Shown in pieces: positions 25,829 to 34,271 of a stretch of DNA of 37,831 nucleotides. The DNA lies in NCBI GenBank assembly GCA_026415325.1, contig JAOAHH010000162.1:1-37831 (forward strand), in the 5' to 3' direction. The first letter of the stretch is position 1; the number at the start of each line of letters is the position of its first letter. Source of the DNA: Thermodesulfobacteriota bacterium. GTDB taxonomy: Bacteria > Desulfobacterota > WTBG01 > CAIYCZ01 > CAIRTM01. The translations under genes and the position numbers were made by a program. The notes under the pieces are model-generated. The model saw only the letters and a program-made list of their open reading frames with translations, was not told where the DNA came from and did no database searches.

Positions 25829-25857
25829 TTGTTATTACCCAATAACATTGGTATAAT
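25829..25857 (+). promoter_or_regulatory. Promoter of the YIP1 gene with embedded palindrome
   Basis: TTGTTA (25829-25834) and a perfect TATAAT (25852-25857) are 17 bp apart. The palindrome TGTTATT-ACCC-AATAACA (25830-25847) fills the -35 and spacer on this strand and lies 3 nt before the bioA ATG on the other, so a bound repressor could affect both genes. Confidence 0.55.
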
Positions 25858-25945
25858 AAATTTTTTAATGTACGATATGGTGCATTGTACGACGTTTATC
25901 ATCGTATCCTATCAATGGTGCTGTGTCAATTCCGATGAGGCAACA

Positions 25946-26524
25946 ATGAACGACGTGGGTGGTGAAAGCCGAGAATTTGAGCCGTCTCGTTTTTTTGAAA
26001 GTTTTTTCTGGGTTGCCCGTGAGCTGCTGCTGCGCCCAAAACCGTTCTTCCGCCAGCTCCCCTTGAATGCCCCGCTGCGCAGCCCGCTTCTGTTTCTGGC
26101 AACAACATCATTCCTGACCGCGCTGTTCATGGCAAACTACCGCGGCGTTGGGTTTTCCGTGTTTGTTCTGCTGATGGGTGCTAACATCATATCGGCCCTG
26201 TTTAGCGGACTGCTGCTGCATGCCATGGTAAAGCGGCTCACCAATCCACGCGCAGGAATCGGTACAACCTTACGCATCGTCTGCTACGCGAGTATTGTCG
26301 ATCTTGCGGCCTGGATACCTGTGGTGGGTGTCGTACCGTATTGTTACGGTCTGTATCTGATGTTCCTCGGGCTCCAGGAAACCCATCACCTGCCGCCGCG
26401 GCAGGCTGCGCTTACCCTTACCGCAATCATCGTGGTGATTACGACGCTGGTGATGTCACTGGTGCTCATTGCCCCACAAAGTATGCAGGAAGGGCTGAAA
26501 CTGCTCGATCCGCAGCAGCCATGA
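25946..26524 (+). CDS. YIP1-family integral membrane protein
   Basis: A 192-residue membrane protein. Residues ~10-40 are an amphipathic cytoplasmic N-terminus with FFESFFWVARELLLRPKPFFRQLP, typical of bacterial YIP1-domain proteins, followed by four to five hydrophobic helices (LLFLATTSFLTALFM, VFVLLMGANIISALFSGLLL, a helix at ASIVDLAAWIPVVGVVPYCYG, and a last one at LTAIIVVITTLVMSLVLIA). The function of the bacterial family is not settled. GAGG precedes ATG 25946 at 6 nt; the frame is open further upstream but without signal. It ends 31 nt from a convergent flippase-like gene. Confidence 0.8.
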   Translation: MNDVGGESREFEPSRFFESFFWVARELLLRPKPFFRQLPLNAPLRSPLLFLATTSFLTALFMANYRGVGFSVFVLLMGANIISALFSGLLLHAMVKRLTNPRAGIGTTLRIVCYASIVDLAAWIPVVGVVPYCYGLYLMFLGLQETHHLPPRQAALTLTAIIVVITTLVMSLVLIAPQSMQEGLKLLDPQQP

Positions 26525-26555
26525 AGGAATGTGTGTGTGTGGTACGGCGGTGGCG

Positions 26556-27557
26556 TTAGCCCTGCTGCCCGTTTCCGTCATCTTCGCTCGCTTCTGACGC
26601 AACAACCTGTGCGAGCGACAGATGCTCAAGCGGCAGAAAGATAAGCCCTAACATAATCACCGGTACCAGCTGAATGAAATGGAGCGCAACGGCATAGGAA
26701 AACGCAGCCGATTTGCTGATCCCAAAAGCCGTCAGTCCAAGAACGCATGCATAGTGGTAAGTCCCGACAAATCCGGGCGCTGCCGGCAGCATAACCCCTA
26801 AAGCAACCACAACGAGAATCGCATATGCATTGATAAGGGAAAGATCAAAGGAAAACGCAAAAAACAGAACATAGTTCGACAGTCCCACCACCAGCCAGAT
26901 GACAAACGAGAGCGCGCCGACATACAGGGTCTTTTTGATATCCGGCAGCATCTGTAATCCTTCGATAAAGGAATGCGCAAGGCGCAGCAGAGGCTGTTTT
27001 ATTCGGGGAGGCAAGGCGATGGTTATTCGTTCAATCGTATTCAGGGAAAATTCCTTTTTCACCGCAAGGAATATCAGCACCACAAACAAAGAAAACGATA
27101 TCGTCAACATGGTAATGCCTGCCTTGAAAATTTCAGGTGGAAGAGAAACTTTAAGAAGCACGGCAAACAACACCAGCATGAGCGCAAGCAGATCAAACAC
27201 CCGCTCGACGATGATGGTCGCCATGGTTGCCGACATTCTGACACCGCTTTTTCGTTTTACCAGATATGGTCGGGCGAATTCGCCCAACCGGGCAGGAAGC
27301 ACACATACCGCCATAAACCCGATTGAACCTATTGAAAAAAGCGTCTTCTGATCATAAGACGCCAGCGACCGAAGAATAATGCCCCACCGGTAGCACCGCA
27401 GGTAAAGACCGAGCACCACGACAATAATGACGGGCACGAGATAGCCATACGATGCGCTCTTCAGGCTTGCGGCAACCTCTGAAAAATTGATGCCGCGCAC
27501 GGCAAAGAAGACACAGATACCGCTGATGATAAGTCCGATAACGAGGTTTTTCTTCAT
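26556..27557 (-). CDS. Flippase-like/LPG synthase transmembrane-domain protein
   Basis: A 333-residue polytopic membrane protein of the UPF0104/TIGR00374 'flippase-like domain' family, related to the membrane half of lysylphosphatidylglycerol synthase (MprF). About eight hydrophobic helices can be traced. Family signatures are LYLRCYRWGIILRSL near residue 55, GFMAVCVLPARLGEFARPYLV, TIIVERVFDLLALMLVL and LPAAPGFVGTYHYACVLGL. Such proteins often accompany glycan or lipid carrier steps, but the cargo is not known here. ATG 27557 gives MKKNLVIGLI; GTG 27578 would add 7 residues. It is convergent with YIP1 and divergent from pilB. Confidence 0.88.
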   Translation of the reverse strand: MKKNLVIGLIISGICVFFAVRGINFSEVAASLKSASYGYLVPVIIVVVLGLYLRCYRWGIILRSLASYDQKTLFSIGSIGFMAVCVLPARLGEFARPYLVKRKSGVRMSATMATIIVERVFDLLALMLVLFAVLLKVSLPPEIFKAGITMLTISFSLFVVLIFLAVKKEFSLNTIERITIALPPRIKQPLLRLAHSFIEGLQMLPDIKKTLYVGALSFVIWLVVGLSNYVLFFAFSFDLSLINAYAILVVVALGVMLPAAPGFVGTYHYACVLGLTAFGISKSAAFSYAVALHFIQLVPVIMLGLIFLPLEHLSLAQVVASEASEDDGNGQQG

Positions 27558-27796
27558 GCCCTTCACGCTCCTCACCACACCGGTAACGCTCCCGCAGCAC
27601 CGGTGTTTTTCTCATAAAGCTACATATCAAGTGAACCGAAAAAAGACAAATAATTTTGCCGTATCCTCATATGCCCAGAAAAACGTATCGCATGCACCTA
27701 AAAGCCTGTATGCGCGGCATATGGTACATCGTCAGCGGCCCGTGCAGCCTTGAATAATTTTTATGTGCTGCAGGGCATGCTTCGCTGAGGTATTCC

Positions 27797-29500
27797 ATGT
27801 CAAATAAAATCGGCGAGTTATTGCTGAAACAGAGCCTCATCACCCGTGAACAGCTCGAGGAAGCACTAAAGCTGCAGCGGCAGACCGGAGGAAAAATCGG
27901 CTCGATTTTGGTCAAACAGGGCATTATTTCGGAACGAGAACTTTTGCAGTTTTTGAGCGAGCAGTTCAACGTTCCGGCGATTAAACTCTCGGAGTTTAAA
28001 ATTGATCCTGCCGTATTGAAGCTCATCCCGGTTGAGGTTGCAAAAAAATATAGTGTCATGCCAGTCGCCTTAAAAAACTCCACCATCCTTGTTGCCATGG
28101 TCGATCCTACCAACATCTTCGCGATCGACGATATTAAATTTCTGACCGGCTATCGCGTCGAACCGATGATCGCCTCTGAAAATGCCGTCACCACCGCTAT
28201 CGACACCTATTACCAGACGACAACCGCAGGCCTTGAAAGTTTGCTCAGCAGTTTTGACACCGAAGGCGTCGAATACATCGACGCGGAAGATGAAGTAGAC
28301 GTGAAATCCCTGGCGCAGGAGAGTCAGGATGCGCCGGTCATCAAGCTGGTCAATGCGATTTTAGCCGATGCCGTTGAAAAGCGCGCCAGCGATATTCACA
28401 TCGAGCCGTACGAAAAAGTTTTTCGGATCCGCTTTCGCATCGACGGCAGCCTGTATGAAGTGATGAAGCCGCCGATCAAGATGAAGAACGCCATTGTCTC
28501 GCGCATCAAAATCATGTCGCGACTGGACATTGCCGAGCGCCGGCTGCCCCAGGACGGTCGCATAAAACTCAAAATGGCAAAAGGCAAAGAAATGGATTTT
28601 CGCGTCTCGGTGCTGCCGACCTTGTTCGGAGAAAAGGTTGTGCTGCGGCTCCTCGACAAGTCAAACTTGCAACTGGACATGACCAAGCTCGGGTTTGACC
28701 CGCAGCAACTTCGCGACTTTCAGGACGCCATTCACCGTCCTTACGGTATGGTGCTGGTCACCGGCCCGACCGGCAGCGGCAAAACCACAACCCTGTACTC
28801 TGCGCTTGCCGAGCTGAACAAAACCACCGAAAACATTTCGACTGCCGAGGATCCGGTCGAATTCAACCTGGAGGGCATCAATCAGGTACAGATTCATGAG
28901 GAGATCGGCCTGACCTTTGCCGCTGCACTGCGCTCATTTTTGCGGCAAGATCCTGATATCATTCTGGTGGGCGAAATACGCGACTTTGAAACCGCAGAGA
29001 TCGCGATCAAAGCAGCGCTCACCGGACATCTGGTGCTGAGCACCCTGCATACCAATGATGCTCCCAGTACCGTCAACCGTCTTTTAAACATGGGGGTTGA
29101 GCCGTTCCTTGTGTCTTCCTCGATCAACCTGATCCTTGCCCAGCGGCTTGCCCGGAAAATCTGCCCGGACTGCAAAGAACCTCGCTCTCAGGTTCCCGAG
29201 GAACTGCTTGAAAAACTCGGGCCGGTGCCCGAAGGATTCCATACGGCAACCCTCTACAAAGGGGCAGGGTGCGATTCCTGCAACGGTACCGGGTATCGGG
29301 GTCGCATCGCGTTGTATGAGGTGATGCCGATGACCGAAACGATCAAGGAACTTGTACTGCAGGGCGCTTCTGCGATCGACATCAAACGTGAAGCAATGCG
29401 CGCTGGGATGAAAACATTGCGCCAAAGCGGTATTGCGCGTATGATTGAGGGTATTACCACGCTTGAAGAGGTGTTGAAGGCAACGGCCCGCGATGATTAG
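27797..29500 (+). CDS. pilB: Type IV pilus extension ATPase PilB (GspE family)
   Basis: A 567-residue secretion ATPase that powers pilus extension or type II secretion from the cytoplasmic face. The N-terminal T2SSE_N domain begins KIGELLLKQSLITREQLEEAL. The motor has Walker A GPTGSGKTTTLYSAL, an Asp box, Walker B DIILVGEIRDFETAEIA and a His box LSTLHTNDAPST. CPDCKE and CDSCNGTGYRGR form the four-Cys zinc site typical of PilB/GspE. GAGG lies 7 nt before ATG 27797. The next gene is pilC; pilT, which often lies between them, is absent. Confidence 0.95.
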   Translation: MSNKIGELLLKQSLITREQLEEALKLQRQTGGKIGSILVKQGIISERELLQFLSEQFNVPAIKLSEFKIDPAVLKLIPVEVAKKYSVMPVALKNSTILVAMVDPTNIFAIDDIKFLTGYRVEPMIASENAVTTAIDTYYQTTTAGLESLLSSFDTEGVEYIDAEDEVDVKSLAQESQDAPVIKLVNAILADAVEKRASDIHIEPYEKVFRIRFRIDGSLYEVMKPPIKMKNAIVSRIKIMSRLDIAERRLPQDGRIKLKMAKGKEMDFRVSVLPTLFGEKVVLRLLDKSNLQLDMTKLGFDPQQLRDFQDAIHRPYGMVLVTGPTGSGKTTTLYSALAELNKTTENISTAEDPVEFNLEGINQVQIHEEIGLTFAAALRSFLRQDPDIILVGEIRDFETAEIAIKAALTGHLVLSTLHTNDAPSTVNRLLNMGVEPFLVSSSINLILAQRLARKICPDCKEPRSQVPEELLEKLGPVPEGFHTATLYKGAGCDSCNGTGYRGRIALYEVMPMTETIKELVLQGASAIDIKREAMRAGMKTLRQSGIARMIEGITTLEEVLKATARDD

Positions 29501-29553
29501 GTGTTGTATATTCATGAAACACCGGCTATAGTTTTTAGCAAGGGAGGTTCGGT

Positions 29554-30786
29554 ATGCCGACATTTATATGGGAAGGCAGAAATCAGCAGGGGCTTGTGCA
29601 AAAGGGGGAGCTTGAAGCGGCAAACGAAAACGCCGTACGGGATTTGTTGCGCAAGCAAAACATCAGGCCAACACAGATCAAACAAAAGCCAAAGGATATC
29701 TTTGCCAATATCAAGCTGTTCCAGCCCGGCGTTAAGACCAGGGATCTTATCCTGTTCACACGTCAATTTTCAACGATGATCAGTGCAGGCCTCCCCTTGA
29801 TTCAAGGGCTTGAAATCCTGACCAACCAAACCGAAAATCCAACGTTTAAAAAAGTGCTCATGCAGGTGAAGAGCGATGTCGAAGGAGGCTCATCCTTTGC
29901 CGATGCCCTGAAAAAACATCCAAAAGTTTTTGATAACCTCTATACCAACCTGGTGGCGGCCGGTGAACTGGGTGGAGTGCTCGATACCATCCTGCAGCGC
30001 CTTGCTGCTTATATCGAGAAAAATGCCCGCCTCGTGAGTAAGGTCAAAGGCGCAATGGTCTATCCCTCGGTGATCGGGATAATCGCCATTGCCGTGGTGA
30101 TCGTGATGCTGGTCTTTGTCATTCCGGTCTTTGCTGAAATGTTCAGCAGCTTCGGCGGCGAGCTGCCTGGACTTACCCAAGCCGTGGTGAACATCAGCAA
30201 TTTTATGCGATCAAACTGGTGGATCATTCTGGGTGTGGTCGTAGCAGTAGGCGTGGCGTTTAAAAAGTTCAAGAGCACCGATCGTGGCGAATACCTTGTC
30301 GATAAAATGATGCTCAAAATGCCGGTGATTGGCGACCTGCTCAGAAAAGTTGCCGTTGCGAAGTTTTCCCGGACGCTGGGAACCATGATTTCGAGCGGCG
30401 TACCGATACTGGATGGTCTTGATATTGTTGCCAAAACAGCCGGCAACAGGATCGTCGAGGATGCTATTATGACAACACGCGCAAGCATCAGCGAGGGGAA
30501 AAGCATTTCAGAGCCGATGATGCAGAGTGGCGTCTTTCCACCCATGGTCTGTCAGATGGTGGCGGTTGGCGAGTCGACCGGCGCCCTTGATGCCATGCTT
30601 GCAAAAATAGCTGACTTTTATGAAGAAGAGGTCGATCAGGCGGTTGAAACGCTCACCACCCTGATCGAACCGATGATGATGGTATTTCTCGGCAGCACGG
30701 TCGGCACCATGCTTGCCGCCATGTATCTGCCGATCTTCAAGATTGCAGGCGCCGTTGAAGGCGCAGGTGGAGGTGGTGCACCGTAA
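29554..30786 (+). CDS. pilC: Type IV pilus inner-membrane platform protein PilC (GspF family)
   Basis: A 410-residue inner membrane protein that couples the PilB motor to pilin assembly. It begins MPTFIWEGRNQQG, as PilC/GspF do, and holds two GspF repeats: FTRQFSTMISAGLPLIQGLE near residue 70 and FSRTLGTMISSGVPILDGLD near residue 273, each followed by a helical hairpin and membrane helices (VIGIIAIAVVIVMLVFVIPV, WIILGVVVAVGVAF, MMMVFLGSTVGTMLAAMYL). GGAGG lies 7 nt upstream. The gap to pilB is 53 nt. The C-terminus is Gly/Ala rich. Confidence 0.95.
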   Translation: MPTFIWEGRNQQGLVQKGELEAANENAVRDLLRKQNIRPTQIKQKPKDIFANIKLFQPGVKTRDLILFTRQFSTMISAGLPLIQGLEILTNQTENPTFKKVLMQVKSDVEGGSSFADALKKHPKVFDNLYTNLVAAGELGGVLDTILQRLAAYIEKNARLVSKVKGAMVYPSVIGIIAIAVVIVMLVFVIPVFAEMFSSFGGELPGLTQAVVNISNFMRSNWWIILGVVVAVGVAFKKFKSTDRGEYLVDKMMLKMPVIGDLLRKVAVAKFSRTLGTMISSGVPILDGLDIVAKTAGNRIVEDAIMTTRASISEGKSISEPMMQSGVFPPMVCQMVAVGESTGALDAMLAKIADFYEEEVDQAVETLTTLIEPMMMVFLGSTVGTMLAAMYLPIFKIAGAVEGAGGGGAP

Positions 30787-30832
30787 GCGGCAGCCGGTGT
30801 GCACTTTTCCATCAGAGGAGGGAAACCTGCAC

Positions 30833-31762
30833 ATGAACATTACCCGGCGGGAATTTCTCAAAAACACAGCCGTCCTTTCGGCACTGATCGGCGGTGTGCC
30901 ACTCGCAAAGCCCCTGCATACGCTGGCACAGAGAGCAGCGCCACCGACAACCGTTGCCATGGTCACCGGCGATCGACCTGCTGCGGTGCGCGCCGCAATT
31001 ATGCTGCTCGGCGGTATCGAGCGTTTTGTGCCGCGGGGAAGCAGAGTTGTCCTTAAGCCGAACATGTCGTTTCCGCATCCGCCTGACCGCGCAACCAACA
31101 CCCACCCTGAAGTAGTCGCCACGGTCGCACGCCTATGCCGCGACGCAGGAGCCGCTGAAGTGCTCGTGCTTGATTATCCGTTTAACCCTCCGGAAAGATG
31201 TGTAACGCTCTCAGGGATTGCCGATGCCTGCCGTGGCATAAAGAACGTTTATGTCCATGCCATCGCGCAGCAAAAGTTCTTCAAACCACACCCATTGCCG
31301 CGCGGCAAAGCAGTGCGGGAGGTGCTGCTTATGCGCGATGTGCTCGAAAGCGATATCCTGATCAGCCTGCCGACGGCAAAATCCCATACTACCACCGGAG
31401 TCAGCCTCGGCATGAAGGGTCTCATGGGACTTATCTGGGATCGCCGTTATTTCCATGCACAAGTTGATATCAATCAGGCGATCGCCGATCTTGTAAGCGG
31501 TGTAAACGTGCATCTCACGGTACTTGACGGTTCGCGGGCACTTGTGACCGGTGGGCCGTCCGGGCCGGGAACAGTTGTATTTCCGAACACGATCATTGCC
31601 GGTACCGATCCGGTTGCCGTCGATGCACTCGGCGTTTCACTTGCTCCGTGGTATAATCAGCAGTGTAATGCCTCACAAATCCACCACATCGTTGCCGCCT
31701 CCCGGATGGGTCTTGGAACTATGCGCACTGATGAAATCTCACTCCTTAAAAAGCAGGTATGA
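30833..31762 (+). CDS. DUF362 protein with twin-arginine leader
   Basis: A 309-residue protein. The N-terminus MNITRREFLKNTAVLSALI carries the Tat consensus RREFLK and a hydrophobic core, so export of a folded, possibly cofactor-containing protein is expected. The rest is a DUF362 domain: VVLKPNMSFPHPPDRATNTH, then VLVLDYPFNPP, ISLPTAKSHTTTGVSLGMKG, and GTDPVAVDALGV. DUF362 members are often linked to iron-sulfur proteins, and here the gene overlaps a polyferredoxin by 4 nt (ATGA), which supports a redox partnership. SD-like GGAGGG lies about 12 nt before ATG 30833. Biochemical function is unknown. Confidence 0.88.
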   Translation: MNITRREFLKNTAVLSALIGGVPLAKPLHTLAQRAAPPTTVAMVTGDRPAAVRAAIMLLGGIERFVPRGSRVVLKPNMSFPHPPDRATNTHPEVVATVARLCRDAGAAEVLVLDYPFNPPERCVTLSGIADACRGIKNVYVHAIAQQKFFKPHPLPRGKAVREVLLMRDVLESDILISLPTAKSHTTTGVSLGMKGLMGLIWDRRYFHAQVDINQAIADLVSGVNVHLTVLDGSRALVTGGPSGPGTVVFPNTIIAGTDPVAVDALGVSLAPWYNQQCNASQIHHIVAASRMGLGTMRTDEISLLKKQV

Positions 31763-33297
31763 GACGCATCGTCCAGTGTGCGGTCCTTGCTTTTATCGGA
31801 TTCCTTTTCTTTGCAGCAGCCTACGGCGTCCGACTCCCTGCCGATATCCTGCTGCGTGCCGATCCCCTCATCGCACTTGCCGCTTCTGTGGCATCCCGTT
31901 CCTTGCATCAGCCGCTCGTGATTTCGCTGATTGTATTCCTCGCGGCACTGCTTGGTGGCAGAATTTTCTGCGGCTGGATATGTCCGCTGGGAACGCTGTT
32001 TGACTTTCTGCCCCGCCGACACCGTCATATCGCATCCGCAACATCCAACATAAAATATGGACTGCTGCTGTGCATTGCCCTCTGCAGCCTTGCAGGCATC
32101 AACGCAGCAGGCCTTGTCGATCCCCTTACCATACTTACCCGCATCAGCGCCTTTGTGATAAGACCAATAACTGACGCGGCAGGCAATACTGCGCTGGATG
32201 CAGTTCGCCCGCTTGCCGAACGGCTCCGCCTCTTTTCGCTGTCGCGCACCATCATCCCTCAGTTTCTCTATAATGCGGCAGGGCTGTCTGCGCTCGTTGT
32301 GCTTGGGCTTTGTCTGCTCAATCTGTATGCACATCGTTTCTGGTGCCGAAGCCTCTGTCCGCTCGGTGCGCTGCTCGGCGTGGTGTCGCTCGTTGCGCCG
32401 CTGCGCCGCAGGGTTGGCAACGCGTGCACACACTGTATGGCATGCAGGCGCATCTGCCCGGTTGATGCGATCAATGAAGATCCTACCCGTTGCCGCTTAG
32501 CGGAATGTATCGTGTGCGGCACATGCAGCAGCGTGTGTCCAGAAGCAGCGATTTCTTTTACCCGCCGTAGCAAAGTCCTCTCCTTCCGACAGGGTATAGT
32601 TATCGGTCGGCGCACCCTGATCACCTCTCTTGCTGCAGGCATAGCTTGGAGTGTTGCTGTCCGTGCAACTCCTGTCGGGCGACTTGCAGGCAAAGGGCTT
32701 CTCAGGCCGCCGGGTTCCGTGTCCGAGGATATGTTCCTCAGTCGGTGTATCCGCTGCGGCCAGTGCATGGCCGTCTGCCCGACAAATACTCTGCAGCCCT
32801 GCCTTTTTGAAGCCGGACTTGAAGGCATCTGGTCGCCGCGCCTCATGCCGCGGCTTGCCGGATGCGATCAGACCTGCAGCCGCTGTGGCGAGGTATGCCC
32901 CACCGGCGCGATCCGGGCACTGTCGCTTGATGAAAAAAAACACGCAAAAATCGGAACCGCTTTTATCGATACCAACCGCTGCCTTGTCTGGGCACAGCAC
33001 CGTCTGTGTTTTATCTGCGATGAACAGTGCCCGTACAATGCAATCGTCTTTAAATGGCACGATGGCGAGCGCAAACCATTTGTCATCGATATCAGGTGCA
33101 ACGGCTGCGGATTGTGCGAGCAGCAATGCCCGGTCCAGGGTACCTCTGCCATCATCGTAAGCCCGCACGGAGCGCTGCGCCTCAGCTCCGGTTCCTATCG
33201 TTCAGAAGCACAAAGACTCCTTCTTGAGCTTCGTGAAGATCCGGGTCTTGACCGGTTTCTTCCCGAGGCAGGTGATCATGCACCCATCACCCAATAA
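31759..33297 (+). CDS. Membrane polyferredoxin (NapH-NapG-like fusion)
   Basis: A 512-residue protein joining two electron-transfer modules. Residues 1-215 form a NapH/NosR-type Fer4_5 membrane domain with several helices and paired GRIFCGWICPLGTLFD and FWCRSLCPLGALLG motifs. A first 2x[4Fe-4S] unit follows (CTHCMACRRICP, CIVCGTCSSVCP), then a helix near RRTLITSLAAGIAWS, and a NapG-like set of four clusters (CIRCGQCMAVCP, CSRCGEVCP, CFICDEQCP, CNGCGLCEQQCP). Six cubanes are therefore possible. It could pass electrons between quinol or a cytoplasmic donor and the exported DUF362 protein encoded 4 nt upstream. NapA or another terminal reductase is absent. Confidence 0.92.
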   Translation: MRRIVQCAVLAFIGFLFFAAAYGVRLPADILLRADPLIALAASVASRSLHQPLVISLIVFLAALLGGRIFCGWICPLGTLFDFLPRRHRHIASATSNIKYGLLLCIALCSLAGINAAGLVDPLTILTRISAFVIRPITDAAGNTALDAVRPLAERLRLFSLSRTIIPQFLYNAAGLSALVVLGLCLLNLYAHRFWCRSLCPLGALLGVVSLVAPLRRRVGNACTHCMACRRICPVDAINEDPTRCRLAECIVCGTCSSVCPEAAISFTRRSKVLSFRQGIVIGRRTLITSLAAGIAWSVAVRATPVGRLAGKGLLRPPGSVSEDMFLSRCIRCGQCMAVCPTNTLQPCLFEAGLEGIWSPRLMPRLAGCDQTCSRCGEVCPTGAIRALSLDEKKHAKIGTAFIDTNRCLVWAQHRLCFICDEQCPYNAIVFKWHDGERKPFVIDIRCNGCGLCEQQCPVQGTSAIIVSPHGALRLSSGSYRSEAQRLLLELREDPGLDRFLPEAGDHAPITQ

Positions 33298-33338
33298 CTC
33301 CGCGCACCCCCGTTCGCACCACCGCATTCGGGAATCAT

Positions 33339-33367
33339 TTGATTTGATGCTTTGGCAATGGTATAAA
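33339..33367 (+). promoter_or_regulatory. Promoter of the liv operon
   Basis: TTGATT at 33339-33344 and TATAAA at 33362-33367 are spaced exactly 17 bp, placing the start of transcription about 27 nt before livH ATG 33402. Confidence 0.6.
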
Positions 33368-33401
33368 ACGTCGTCTTGAGTAACCTGAGTCATACCGCGA
33401 C

Positions 33402-34268
33402 ATGACTTCACCAGATCAGCTTGCACAATACCTTTTTAGCGGCATAACGATCGGCAGCATCTATGCGCTGATTGCCTTGGGCTTTACCATTATCTACAAC
33501 ACAACCGGCATCATCAATTTTGCCCAGGGAGAGTTCGTTATGCTCGGCGGCATGTGTATGGTCGGATGCACCCATATACTCCGTCTGCCGGTGCCGGCGG
33601 GTGTCCTCATATCTGTTGCGTGTGTCGTTGTCGTCGGGCTCTTGATCGAGCGGCTTTCCATCAGACCGGCACATGGTGCATCGGTTGTTACGCTGATTAT
33701 CATTACGATCGGCGTTTCCATAACGCTTAAGGCCCTGACAGCTTTTATCACCAAAGACAGCTTTACCTATCCGCCCTTCCCCGGCCCCGAGCATGTCAGG
33801 ATTTTCGGTGCGTCAATGCCTGGCCAAAGCTTATGGATCATCGGGGCAGCCTGTTGTATTATGGTTCTCCTCTCGCTGTTTTTTCACTTCACGATTCGCG
33901 GCAAGGCAATGCGTGCCTGTGCCATTAACCGCGAAGCTGCCTATATTGTCGGCATCGACGTTGAAACCATGTCGTTCCTCTCGTTCGGCCTCAGCGCCTT
34001 GATCGGTGCCGTGGCCGGCATTATGGTAACGCCGACCACCCAGATGGCATGGTACCGCGGTATGGATCTCGGGCTAAAAGGGTTTTGCGCGGCGATTTTG
34101 GGAGGCCTCGGAAGCAGCCCCGGTGCGGTAGCCGGCGGGCTGCTCTTGGGGCTTTTGGAAACCTTTGGGAGTTTTTTTGTATCAGGATATAAAGACGCAA
34201 TTGCCTTTGCGCTCTTTCTTCTGGTACTGTTTATCAGGCCCCGCGGCATTACTGGCAGAGGACGATAG
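33402..34268 (+). CDS. livH: Branched-chain amino-acid ABC transporter permease LivH
   Basis: A 288-residue inner-membrane permease. The start QYLFSGITIGSIYALIALGF and YNTTGIINFAQGEFVMLGG are classic LivH signatures, and the coupling-loop region FAAILGGLGSSPGAVAGGLL faces the ATPase. Multiple hydrophobic helices fill the rest. It would form the channel together with LivM. Substrate assignment is by family only: members move leucine/isoleucine/valine, but also urea, amides and other small molecules. A good promoter lies just upstream and livM follows 3 nt after the stop. Confidence 0.93.
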   Translation: MTSPDQLAQYLFSGITIGSIYALIALGFTIIYNTTGIINFAQGEFVMLGGMCMVGCTHILRLPVPAGVLISVACVVVVGLLIERLSIRPAHGASVVTLIIITIGVSITLKALTAFITKDSFTYPPFPGPEHVRIFGASMPGQSLWIIGAACCIMVLLSLFFHFTIRGKAMRACAINREAAYIVGIDVETMSFLSFGLSALIGAVAGIMVTPTTQMAWYRGMDLGLKGFCAAILGGLGSSPGAVAGGLLLGLLETFGSFFVSGYKDAIAFALFLLVLFIRPRGITGRGR

Positions 34269-34271
34269 TAT

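Noticed and set aside
25827-25900. BirA operator ahead of bioA.
   Set aside because: No pair of half-sites with the 14-16 bp spacing of known biotin operators was found; the palindrome present has only a 4-bp gap.
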